Shown here: positions 1-13,336 of the stretch, piece by piece
How positions within the stretch are numbered: position 1 is the stretch's first letter
How the letters are laid out: the number at the start of each line of letters is the position of its first letter
From: Pteria penguin
Lineage: Eukaryota; Mollusca; Bivalvia; Pterioida; Pteriidae
Reading direction: 5' to 3'
Assembly (NCBI GenBank): GCA_035048485.1
Contig: CM068587.1
Coordinates: forward strand, 38,479,501-38,543,500
Length of the DNA stretch: 64,000 bases
The notes under the pieces: model-generated
The model's database searches: none
The model's input: the letters and a program-made list of their open reading frames with translations, nothing else
Told to the model about the DNA's origin: nothing
Position numbers and translations under genes: made by a program

Positions 1-910
1 ATGGTAACTATAGGGCATTCAAAGTAAAGTTCCCGTACACTATCATTCATTCAAAGTAATGACTATACATAAAGTTAATGTTCACTTTAAAGTCAAGTCC
101 CTCTTTTCAATTATACATCTATATCAATTTTCAATGACTTATGTACCTTTGTTGTTCAGTGCTAACCCGTCTACTGTCTTAGTTCTTCCAGCTGCCGCCA
201 AGAAGAGGAACCACAGCCCAGGTGGGCAGGCAGGACTGGACCTGACTTGCCCACCAACAGCCAGACATGGACGCAAACAAAGGGAAGTGAAATTTTTTTT
301 CTACGTCTATTGCAGTGGTGGAGACGGATGCATGGATGGAACTTCAGGCCTGAATGTATGTATGGATGTAATGTGTGGATCGTCTTTTAATGGCAACTGT
401 AGGGCATTCAAAGTAAAGTTCCCGTACACTATCATTCATTCAAAGTAAAGACTATACATAAAGTTAATGTTCACTTTAAAGTCAAGTCCCTCTTTTCAAT
501 TATACATCTATATCGATTTTCAATGACTTATGTACCTTTGTTGTTTAGTGCTAATCCACCTACTGTCTTAGTTCTTCCAGCTGCCGCCAAGAAGAGAAAC
601 CACAGCCCAGGTGAGCAGGCAGGACTGGACCTGACTTGCCCACCAACAGCCAGACATGGACGCAAACAAAGGGAAGTGAATTTTTTTTCTACGTCTATTG
701 CGGTGGTGGAGATGGATGCATGGATGGAACCTCAGGCCTGAATGTATGTATGGATGTAATGTGTGGATCGTCTTTTAATGGCAACTGTAGGGCATTCAAA
801 GTAAAGTTCCCGTTCACTATCATTCATTAAAATTAAAGACTATACATAGAGTTAATGTTCACTTTAAAGTCAAGACCCTCTTTTAAATTATACATCTATA
901 TCGATTTTCA

Positions 911-3900
911 ATGACTTATGTACCTTTGTTGTTCAGTGCTAACCAGTCTACCGTCTTAGTTCTTCCAGCTGCCGCCAAGAAGAGGAACCACAGCCCAGGT
1001 GGGCAGGCAGGACTGGACCTGACTTGCCCACCAACAGCCAGACATGGACGCAAACAAAGGGAAGTGAATTTTTTTTTCTACCTCTATTGCAGTGGTGGAG
1101 ACGGATGCATGGATGGAACTTCAGGCCTGAATGTATGTATGGATGTAATGTGTGGATCGTCTTTTAATGGCAACTGTAGGGCATTCAAAGTAAAGTTCCC
1201 GTACACTATCATTCATTCAAAGTAAAGACTATACATAAAGTTAATGTTCACCTTAAAGTCCCTCTTTTCAATTATTGATCTATTTCTATTTTCAATGACT
1301 TATGTACCTTTGACGGGTTAGTGCTAACCCGTCTACTGTCTTAGTTCTTCCAGCTGCCGCCAAGAAGAGGAACCACAGCCCAGGTGGGCAGGCAGGACTG
1401 GATCTGACTTGCCCACCAACAGCCAGACATGGACGCAAACAAAGGGAAGTGGATTTTTTTTTCTACGTCTATTGCAGTGGTGGAGATGGATGCATGGATG
1501 GAACTTCAGGCCTGAATGTATGTATGGATGTAATGTGTGGATCGTCTTTTAATGGTAACTGTAGGGCATTCAAAGTAAAGGTCCCGTACACTATCATTCA
1601 TTCAAAGTAATGACTATATAAAGTTAATGTTCATTTTAAAGTCAAGTCCCTCTTTTCAATTATACATCTATATCAATTTTCAATGATTTATGTACCTTTG
1701 TTGTTCAGTGCTAACCCGTCTACTGTCTTAGTTCTTCCAGCTGCCGCCAAGAAGAGGAACCACAGCCCAGGTGGGCAGGCAGGACTGGACCTGACTTGCC
1801 CACCAACAGCCAGACATGGACGCAAACAAAGGGAAGTGAAATTTTTTTTCTACGTCTATTGCAGTGGTGGAGATGGATGCATGGATGGAACTTCAGGCCT
1901 GAATGTATGTATGGATGTAATGTGTGGATCGTCTTTTAATGGCAACTGTAGGGCATTCAAAGTAAAGTTCCCGTACACTATCATTCATTCAAAGTAAAGA
2001 CTATACATAAAGTTAATGTTCACTTTAAAGTCAAGTCCCTCTTTTCAATTATACATCTATATCGATTTTCAATGACTTATGTACCTTTGTTGTTCAGTGC
2101 TAACCCACCTACTGTCTTAGTTCTCCCAGCTACCGCCAAGAAGAGAAACCACAGCCCAGGTGAGCAGGCAGGACTGGACCTGACTTGCCCACCAACAGCC
2201 AGACATGGACGCAAACAAAGGGAAGTGAATTTTTTTTTCTACGTCTATTGCAGTGGTGGAGATGGATGCATGGATGGAACCTCAGGCCTGAATGTATGTA
2301 TGGATGTAATGTGTGGATCGTCTTTTAATGGCAACTGTAGGGCTTTCAAAGTAAAGTTCCCGTTCACTATCATTCATTAAAATTAAAGACTATACATATA
2401 GTTAATGTTCACTTTGAAGTCAAGACCCTCTTTTCAATTATACATCTATATCGATTTTCAATGACTTATGTACCTTTGTTGTTCAGTGCTAACCCGTCTA
2501 CTGTCTTAGTTCTTCCAGCTGCAGTCAAGAAGAGGAACCACAGTCCAGGTGGGCAGACAGGACTGGACCTGACTTGCCCACCAACAGCCAGACATGGACG
2601 CAAGCAAAGGGAAGTGAAATTTTTTTTCTACGTCTATTGCTGTGGTGGAGATCGATGTATGGATGGAACCTCAGGCCTGAATGTATGTATGGATGTAATG
2701 TGTGGATCGTCTTTTAATGGCAACTGTAGGGCATTCAAAGTAAAGTTCCCGTACACTATCATTCATTCAAAGTAAAGACTATACATAAAGTTAATGTTCA
2801 CTTTAAAGTCAAGTCCCTCTTTTCAATTATACATCTATATCAATTTTCAATGATTTATGTACCTTTGTTGTTCAGTGCTAACCCGTCTACTGTCTTAGTT
2901 CTTCCAGCTGCCGCCAAGAAGAGGAACCACAGCCCAGGTGGGCAGGCAGGACTGGACCTGACTTGCCCACCAACAGCCAGACATGGACGCAAACAAAGGG
3001 AAGTGAAATTTTTTTTTTACATCTATTGCAGTGGTGGAGATGGATGCATGGATGGAACCTCAGGCCTGAATGTATGTATGGATGTAGTGTGTGGATCGTC
3101 TTTTAATGGCAACTGTGGGGCATTCAAAGTAAAGTTCCCGTACACTATCATTCATTAAAATTAAAGAGTATACATAGATTTGATGTTCACTTTAAAATCG
3201 AGACCCTCTTTTCAATTATACATCTATATCGATTTTCAATGATTTATGTACCTTTCTTGTTCAGTGCTAACCCACCTACTGTCTTAGTTCTTCCAGCTGC
3301 CGCCAAGAAGAGGAACCACAGCCCAGGTGGGCAGACAGGACTGGACCTGAGTTGCCCACCAACAGCCAGACATGGACGCAAACAAAGGGAAGTGAATTAT
3401 TTTTCTACGTCTATTGCAGTGGTGGAGACGGATGCATGGATGGAACTCCAGGCCTGAATGTATGTATGGATGTAATGTGTAGATCGTCTTTTAATGTTAA
3501 CTGTAGGGCATTCAAAGTAAAGTTCCCGTACACTATCATTCATTCAAAGTAAAGACTATACATAAAGTTAATGTTCACTTTAAAGTCAAGTCCCTCTTTT
3601 CAATTATACATCTATATCAATTTTCAATGACTTATGTACCTTTGTTGTTCAGTGCTAACCCGTCTACTGTCTTAGTTCTTCCAGCTGCCGCCAAGAAGAG
3701 GAACCACGGCCCAGGTGGGCAGACAGGACTGGACCTGACTTGCCCACCAACAGCCAGACATGGACGCAAACAAAGGGAAGTGAAATTTTTTTTCTACGTC
3801 TATTGATGTGGTGGAGATGGATGCATGGATGGAACCTCAGGCCTGAATGTATGTATGGATGTAATGTGTGGATAGTCTTTTAATGGCAACTGTAGGGCAT

Positions 3901-4015
3901 TCAAAGTGAAGTTCCCGTACACTATCATTCATTCAAAGTAAAGACTATACATAAACTTAATGTTTACTTTAAAGTCAAGTCTCTCTTTTAAATTATACAT
4001 CTATATCGATTTTCA
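911..4015. repeat. Higher-order repeat, 8 satellite units (copy 1)
   Basis: Eight consecutive units carry diagnostic variants in a fixed order: a unit with CTACCTCTATTG after the T-tract, a unit with a palindrome in place of TTGTTCAG (1312-1333), a unit preceded by CTATATAAAG, a unit ending CGTTCACTATC, a GCAGTCAAG unit, two units starting ATGATTTATG, and a unit with CCACGGCCC. The same order recurs at 10229-13336. The order of variants is seen directly; an origin by block amplification or unequal exchange is inferred. Confidence 0.8.
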
Positions 4016-7000
4016 ATGACTTATGTACCTTTGTTGTTCAGTGCTAACCCGTCTACTGTCTTAGTTCTTCAAGCTGCAGCCAAGAAGAGGAACCACAGCC
4101 CAGGTGGGCAGGCAGGACTGGACCTGACTTGCCCACCAACAGCCAGACATGGACGCAAACAAAGGGAAGTGAATTTTTTTTTTTTACGTCTATTGCTGTG
4201 GTGGAGATGGATGCATGGATGGAACCTCAGGCCTGAATGTATATATGGATGTAATGTGTGGATCGTCTTTTAATGGCAACTGTAGGGCATTCAAAGTAAA
4301 GTTCCCGTACACTATCATTCATTCAAAGTAAAGACTATACATAAAGTTAATGTTCACTTTAAAGTCAAGTCCCTCTTTTCAATTATACATCTATATCGAT
4401 TTTCAATGACTTATGTACCTTTGTTGTTCAGTGCTAACCCGTCTACTGTCTTAGTTCTTCAAGCTGCAGCCAAGAAGAGGAACCACAGCCCAGGTGGGCA
4501 GGCAGGACTGGACCTGACTTGCCCACCAACAGCCAGACATGGACGCAAACAAAGGGAAGTGAAATTTTTTTTCTACGTCTATTGCTGTGGTGGAGATGGA
4601 TGCATGGATGGAACCTCAGGCCTGAAAGTATGTATGGATGTAATGTGTGGATCGTCTTTTAATGGCAACTGTAGGGCATTCAAAGTAAAGTTCCCGTACA
4701 CTATCATTCATTCAAAGTAAATACTATACATAAAGTTAATGTTCACTTTAAAGTCAAGTCCCTCTTTTCAATTATACATCTATATCGATTTTCAATGACT
4801 TATGTACCTTTGTTGTTCAGTGCTAACCCGTCTACTGTCTTAGCTCTTCCAGCTGCCGCCAAGAAGAGGAACCACAGCCCAGGTGGGCAGGCAGGACTGG
4901 ACCTGACTTGCCCACCAACAGCCAGACATGGACGCAAACAAAGGGAAGTGAAATTTTTTTTCTACGTCTATTGCAGTGGTTTAGACGGATGCATGGATGG
5001 AACTTCAGGCCGGAATGTATGTATGGATGTAATGTGTGGATCGTCTTTTAATGGCAACTGTAGGGCATTCAAAGTAAAGTTCCCGTACACTATCATTCAT
5101 TCAAAAGACTATACATAAAATTAATATTCCCTTTAAAGTCAAGTCTCTCTTTTCAATTATACATCTATATCGATTTTCAATGACTTGTGTACCGTTGTTG
5201 TTCAGTGCTAACCCGTCTACTGTCTTAGCTCTTCCAGCTGCCGCCAAGAAGAGGAACCACAGCCCAGGTGGGCAGACAGGACTGGACCTGACTTGCCCAC
5301 CAACAGCCAGACATGGACGCAAACAAAAGGAGGTGAATTTTTTTTCTACGTCTATTGCAGTGGTGGAGACGGATGCATGGATGGAACTTCAGGTCTGAAA
5401 GTATGTATGGATGTAATGTGTGGATCGTCTTTTAATGGCAACTGTAGGGCATTCAAAGTAAAGTTCCCGTACACTATCATTCATTCAAAGTAAAGACTAT
5501 ACATAAAGTTAATGTTCACTTTAAAGTCAAATCCCTCTTTTCAATTATACATCTATATCGATTTTCAATGACTTATGTACCTTTGTTGTTCAGTGCTAAC
5601 CCACCTACTGTCTTAGTTCTTCCAGCTGCCGCCAAGAAGAGAAACCACAGCCCAGGTGAGCAGGCAGGACTGGACCTGACTTGTCCACCAACAGCCAGAC
5701 ATGGACGCAAACAAAGGGAAGTGATTTTTTTTTCTACGTCTATTGCAGTGGTGGAGATGGATGCATGGATGGAACCTCAGGCCTGAATGTATGTATGGAT
5801 GTAATGTGTGGATCGTCTTTTAATGGCAACTGTAGCGCATTCAAAGTAAAGTTCCCGTACACTATCATTCATTCAAAGTAAAGACTATACATAAAGTTAA
5901 TGTTCACTTTAAAGTCAAGATCCTCTTTTCAATTATACATCTATATCGATTTTCAGTGACTTATGTACCTTTGTTTTTCAGTGCTAACCCGTCTACTGTC
6001 TTACTTATTCCAGCTGCAGTCAAGAAGAGGAACCACAGCCCAGGTGGGCAGGCAGGACTGGACCTGACTTGCCCACCAACAGCCAGACATGGACGCAAGC
6101 AAAGGGAAGTGAAATTTTTTTTTCTACGTCTATTGCTGTGGTGGAGATCGATGTATGGATGGAACCTCAGGCCGGAATGTATGTATGGATGTAATGTGTG
6201 GATCGTCTTTTAATGGCAACTGTAGGGCATTCAAAGTAAAGTTCCCGTACACTATCATTCATTCAAAAGACTATACATAAAGTTAATATTCCCTTTAAAG
6301 TCAAGTCTCTCTTTTCAATTATACATCTATATCGATTTTCAATGACTTGTGTACCTTTGTTGTTCAGTGCTAACCCGTCTACTGTCTTAGTTCTTCCAGC
6401 TGCCGCCAAGAAGAGGAACCACAGCCCAGGTGGGCAGACAGGACTGGACCTGACTTGCCCACCAACAGCCAGACATGGACGCAAACAAAGGGAAGTGAAT
6501 TTTTTTTTCTACGTCTATTGCAGTGGTGGAGATGGATGCATGGATGGAACCTCAGGCCTGAATGTATGTATGGATGTAATGTGTGGATCGTCTTTTAATG
6601 GCAACTGTAGGGCATTCAAAGTAAAGTTCCCGTACACTATCATTCATTCAAAGTAAAGACAATACATAAAGTTAATGTTCACTTTAAAGTCAAGACCCTC
6701 TTTTCAATTATACATCTATATCGATTTTCAATGACTTATGTACCTTTGTTGTTCTGTGCTAACCCGTCTACTGTCTTAGTTATTCCAGCTGCAGTCAAGA
6801 AGAGGAACCACAGCCCAGGTGGGCATGCAGGACTGGACCTGACTTGCCCACCAACAGCCAGACATGGACGCAAGCAAAGGGAAGTGAAAATTTTTTTCTA
6901 CGTCTATTGCTGTGGTTGAGATCGATGTATGGATGGAACCTCAGGCCTGAATGTATGTATGGATGTAATGTGTGGATCGTCTTTTAATGGCAACTGTAGG

Positions 7001-10000
7001 GCATTCAAAGTAAAGTTCCCGTACACTATCATTCATTCAAAGTAAAGACTATACATAAAGTTAATGTTCACTTTAAAGTCAAGTCCCTCTTTTCAATTAT
7101 ACATCTATATCGATTTTCAATGACTTATGTACCTTTGTTGTTCAGTGCTAACCAGTCTACTGTCTTAGTTCTTCCAGCTGCCGTCAAGAAGAGGAACCAC
7201 AGCCCAGGTGGGCAGGCAGGACTGGACCTGACTTGCCCACCAACAGCCAGACATGGACGCAAACAAAGGGAAGTGAATTTTTTTTTCTACCTCTATTGCA
7301 GTGGTGGAGACGGATGCATGGATGGAACTTCAGGCCTGAATGTATGTATGGATGTAATGTGTGGATAGTCTTTTAATGGCACTTGTAGGGCATTCAAAGT
7401 AAAGTTCCCGTACACTATCATTCATTCAAAGTAAAGACTATACATAAAGGTAATGTTCACTTTAAAGTCAAGTCCCTCTTTTCAATTATACATCTATATG
7501 GATTTTCAATGACTTATGTACCCTTGACGGGTTAGTGCTAACCCGTCTACTGTCTTAGTTCTTCCAGCTGCCGCCAAGAAGAGGAACCACAGCCCAGGGG
7601 GGCAGGCAGGACTGGACCTGACTTGCCCACCAATAGCCAGACATAGACGCAAACAAAGGGAAGTGGATTTTTTTTCTACGTCTATTGCAGTGGTGGAGAT
7701 GGATGCATGGATGGAACTTCAGGCCTGAATGTATGTATGGATGTAATGTGTGGATCGTCTTTTAATGGTAACTGTAGGGCATTCAAAGTAAAGTTCCCGT
7801 ACACTATCATTCATTCAAAGTAAAGACTATATAAAGTTAATGTTCACTTTAAAGTCAAGTCCCTCTTTTCAATTATACATCTATATCAATTTTCAATGAC
7901 TTATGTACCTTTGTTGTTCAGTGCTAACCTGTCTACTGTCTTAGTTCTTCCAGCTGCCGCCAAGAAGAGGAACCACAGCCAAGGTTGGCAGGCAGGACTG
8001 GACCTGACTTGCCCACCAACAGCCAGATATGGACGCAAACAAAGGGAAGTGAAATTTTTTTCTACGTCTATTGCAGTGGTGGAGATGGATGCATGGATGG
8101 CACTTCAGGCCTGAATGTATGTATGGATGTAATGTGTGGATAGTCTTTTAATGGCAACTGTAGGGCATTCAAAATAAAATTCCCGTTCACTATCATTCAT
8201 TAAAATTAAAGACTATACATATAGTTAATGTTCACTTTAAAGTCAAGACCCTCTTTTCAATTATACATCTATATCGATTTTCAATGACTTATGTACCTTT
8301 GTTGTTCAGTGCTAACCCGTCTACTGTCTTAGTTCTTCCAGCTGCCGCCAAGAAGAGGAACCACAGCCCAGGTGGGCAGACAGGACTGGACCTGACTTGC
8401 CCACCAACAGCCAGACATGGACGCAAACAAAGGGAAGTGAAATTTTTTTTCTACGTCTATTGCTGTGGTGGAGATCGATGTATGGATGGAACCTCAGGCC
8501 TGAATGTATGTATGGATGTAATGAGTGGATCGTCTTTTAATGGCAACTGTAGGGCATTCAAAGTAAAGTTCCCGTACACTATCATTCATTCAAAGTAAAG
8601 ACTATACATAAAGTTAATGTTCACTTTAAAGTCAAGTCCCTCTTTTCAATTATACATCTATATCAATTTTCAATGACTTATGTACCTTTGTTGTTCAGTG
8701 CTAACCCGTCTACTGTCTTAGTTCTTCCAGCTGCCGCCAAGAAGAGGAACCACAGCCCAGGTGGGCAGGCAGGACTGGACCTGACTTGCCCACCAACAGC
8801 CAGACATGGACGCAAACAAAGGGAAGTGAAATTTTTTTCTACATCTATTGCAGTGGTCGAGATGGATGCATGGATGGAACCTCAGGCCTGAATGTATGTA
8901 TGGATGTAGTGTGTAGATCGTCTTTTAATGGCAACTGTGGGGCATTCAAAGTAAAGTTCCCGTACGCTATCATTCAGTGGAATTATAGGGTAGACATGGA
9001 GTTGATGTTCACTTTAAAATCGAGACCCTCTTTTCAATTATACATCTATATCGATTTTCAATGATTTATGTACCTTTCTTGTTCAGTGCTAACCCACCTA
9101 CTGTCTTAGTTCTTCCAGCTGCCGCCAAGAAGAGAAACCACAGCCCAGGTGAGCAGGCAGGACTGGACCTGACTTGCCCACCAACAGCCAGACATGGACG
9201 CAAACAAAGGGAAGTGAATTTTTTTTTCTACGTCTATTGCAGTGGTGGAGATGGATGCATGGATGGAACCTCAGGCCTGAATGTATGTATGGATGTAATG
9301 TGTGGATCGTCTTTTAATGGCAACTGTAGCGCATTCAAAGTAAAGTTCCCGTACACTATCATTCATTCAAAGTAAAGACTATACATAAAGTTAATGTTCA
9401 CTTTAAAGTCAAGACCCTCTTTTCAATTATACATCTATATCGATTTTCAATGACTTATGTACCTTTGTTTTTCAGTGCTAACCCGTCTACTGTCTTACTT
9501 ATTCCAGCTGCAGTCAAGAAGAGGAACCACAGCCCAGGTGGGCAGGCAGGACTGGACCTGACTTGCCCACCAACAGCCAGACATGGACGCAAGCAAAGGG
9601 AAGTGAAATTTTTTTTTCTACGTCTATTGCTGTGGTGGAGATCGATGTATGGATGGAACCTCAGGCCGGAATGTATGTATGGATGTAATGTGTGGATCGT
9701 CTTTTAATGGCAACTGTAGGGCATTCAAAGTAAAGTTCCCGTACACTATCATTCTTTCAAAGTAAATACTATACTTAAAGTTAATGTTCACTTTAAAGTC
9801 AAGTCCCTCTTTTCAATTATACATCTATATCGATTTTCAATGACTTATGTACCTTTGTTGTTCAGTGCTAACCCGTCTACTGTCTTAGTTCTTCCAGCTG
9901 CCGCCAAGAAGAGGAACCACAGCCCAGGTGGGCAGGCAGGACTGGACCTGACTTGCCCACCAACAGCCAGACATGGACGCAAACAAAGGGAAGTGAAATT

Positions 10001-10228
10001 TTTTTTCTACATCTATTGCAGTGGTGGAGACGGATGCATGGATGGAACTTCAGGCCTGAATGTATGTATGGATGTAATGTGTGGATAGTCTTTTAATGGC
10101 AACTGTAGGGCATTCAAAGTAAAGTTCCCGTACACTATCATTCATTCAAAGTAAAGACTATACATATAGTTAATGTTCACTTTAAAGTCAAGTCCCTCTT
10201 TTCAATTATACATCTATATCGATTTTCA

Positions 10229-13200
10229 ATGACTTATGTACCTTTGTTGTTCAGTGCTAACCCGTCTACTGTCTTAGTTCTTCCAGCTGCCGCCAAGAAG
10301 AGGAACCACAGCCCAGGTGGGCAGGCAGGACTGGACCTGACTTGCCCACCAACAGCCAGACATGGACGCAAACAAAGGGAAGTGAATTTTTTTTTCTACC
10401 TCTATTGCAGTGGTGGAGACGGATGCATGGATGGAACTTCAGGCCTGAATGTATGTATGGATGTAATGTGTGGATAGTCTTTTAATGGCAACTGTAGGGC
10501 ATTCAAAGTAAAGTTTCCGTACACTATCATTCATTCAAAGTAAAGACTATACATAAAGGTAATGTTCACTTTAAAGTCCCTCTTTTCAATTATACATCTA
10601 TATCGATTTTCAATGACTTATGTACCCTTGACGGGTTAGTGCTAACCCGTCTACTGTCTTAGTTCTTCCAGCTGCCGCCAAGAAGAGGAACCACAGCCCA
10701 GGTGGGCAGGCAGGACTGGACCTGACTTGCCCACCAACAGCCAGACATGGACGCAAACAAAGGGAAGTGGATTTTTTTTTCTACGTCTATTGCAGTGGTG
10801 GAGATGGATGCATGGATGGAACTTCAGGCCTGAATGTATGTATGGATGTAATGTGTGGATCGTCTTTTAATGGTAACTGTAGGGCATTCAAAGTAAAGGT
10901 CCCGTACACTATCATTCATTCAAAGTAAAGACTATATAAAGTTAATGTTCACTTTAAAGTCAAGTCCCTCTTTTCAATTATACATCTATATCAATTTTCA
11001 ATGACTTATGTACCTTTGTTGTTCAGTGCTAACCTGTCTACTGTCTTAGTTCTTCCAGCTGCCGCCAATAAGAGGAACCACAGCCAAGGTGGGCAGGCAG
11101 GACTGGACCTGACTTGCCCACCAACAGCCAGACATGGACGCAAACAAAGGGAAGTGAAATTTTTTTTCTACGTCTATTGCAGTGGTGGAGATGGATGCAT
11201 GGATGGAACTTCAGGCCTGAATGTATGTATGGATGTAATGTGTGGATCGTCTTTTAATGGCAACTGTAGGGCATTCAAAGTAAAGTTCCCGTACACTATC
11301 ATTCATTCAAAGTAAAGACTATACATAAAGTTAATGTTCACTTTAAAGTCAAGTCCCTCTTTTCAATTATACATCTATATCGATTTTCAATGACTTATGT
11401 ACCTTTGTTGTTTAGTGCTAATCCACCTACTGTCTTAGTTCTTCCAGCTGCCGCCAAGAAGAGAAACCACAGCCCAGGTGAGCAGGCAGGACTGGACCTG
11501 ACTTGCCCACCAACAGCCAGACATGGACGCAAACAAAGGGAAGTGAATTTTTTTTCTACGTCTATTGCAGTGGTGGAGATGGATGCATGGATGGAACCTC
11601 AGGCCTGAATGTATGTATGGATGTAATGTGTGGATCGTCTTTTAATGGCAACTGTAGGGCTTTCAAAGTAAAGTTCCCGTTCACTATCATTCATTAAAAT
11701 TAAAGACTATACATAGAGTTAATGTTCACTTTAAAGTCAAGACCCTCTTTTCAATTATACATCTATATCGATTTTCAATGACTTATGTACCTTTGTTGTT
11801 CAGTGCTAACCCGTCTACTGTCTTAGTTCTTCCAGCTGCAGTCAAGAAGAGGAACCACAGTCCAGGTGGGCAGACAGGACTGGACCTGACTTGCCCACCA
11901 ACAGCCAGACATGGACGCAAGCAAAGGGAAGTGAAATTTTTTTTCTACGTCTATTGCTGTGGTGGAGATCGATGTATGGATGGAACCTCAGGCCTGAATG
12001 TATGTATGGATGTAATGTGTGGATCGTCTTTTAATGGCAACTGTAGGGCATTCAAAGTAAAGTTCCCGTACACTATCATTCATTCAAAGTAAAGACTATA
12101 CATAAAGTTAATGTTCACTTTAAAGTCAAGTCCCTCTTTTCAATTATACATCTATATCAATTTTCAATGATTTATGTACCTTTTTTGTTCAGTGCTAACC
12201 CGTCTACTGTCTTAGTTCTTCCAGCTGCCGCCAAGAAGAGGAACCACAGCCCAGGTGGGCAGGCAGGACTGGACCTGACTTGCCCACCAACAGCCAGACA
12301 TGGACGCAAACAAAGGGAAGTGAAATTTTTTTTCTACATCTATTGCAGTGGTGGAGATGGATGCATGGATGGAACCTCAGGCCTGAATGTATGTATGGAT
12401 GTAGTGTGTGGATCGTCTTTTAATGGCAACTGTGGGGCATTCAAAGTAAAGTTCCCGTACACTATCATTCATTAAAATTAAAGAGTATACATAGATTTGA
12501 TGTTCACTTTAAAATCGAGACCCTCTTTTCAATTATACATCTATATCGATTTTCAATGATTTATGTACCTTTCTTGTTCAGTGCTAACCCGTCTACTGTC
12601 TTAGTTCTTCCAGCTGCCGCAAAGAAGAGGAATCACAGCCCAGGTGGGCAGACAGGACTGGACCTGAGTTGCCCACCAACAGCCAGACATGGACGCAAAC
12701 AAAGGGAAGTGAATTATTTTTCTACGCCTATTGCAGTGCTGGAGACGGATGCATGGATGGAACTCCAGGCCTGAATGTATGTATGGATGTAATGTGTGGA
12801 TCGTCTTTTAATGTTAACTGTAGGGCATTCAAAGTAGAGTTCCCGTACACTATCATTCATTCAAAGTAAAGACTATACATAAAGTTAATGTTCACTTTAA
12901 AGTCAAGTCCCTCTTTTCAATTATACATCTATATCAATTTTCAATGACTTATGTACCTCTGTTGTTCAGTGCTAACCCGTCTACTGTCTTAGTTCTTCCA
13001 GCTGCCGCCAAGAAGAGGAACCACGGCCCAGGTGGGCAGACAGGACTGGACCCGTCTTGCCCACCAACAGCCAGACATGGACGCAAACAAAGGGAAGTGA
13101 AATTTTTTTTCTACGTCTATTGCAGTGGTGTAGACGGATGCATGGATGGATGGAACTTCAGGCCTGAATGTATGTATGGATGTAATGTGTGGATCGTCTT

Positions 13201-13336
13201 TTAATGGCAACTGTAGGGCATTCAAAGTAAAGTTCCCGTACACTATCATTCATTCAAAGTAAAGACTATACATAAAGTTAATGTTCACTTTAAAGTCAAG
13301 TCCCTCTTTTCAATTATACATCTATATCGATTTTCA
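10229..13336. repeat. Higher-order repeat, 8 satellite units (copy 2)
   Basis: This block has the same ordered set of eight variant units as 911-4015: the palindrome unit at 10630-10651, then the CTATATAAAG unit, the CGTTCAC-ending unit, the GCAGTCAAG unit, two ATGATTTATG units and the CCACGGCCC unit. The two blocks lie about 9.3 kb apart, so they are parts of a multi-unit period and not a run of independently drifting monomers. Confidence 0.8.
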
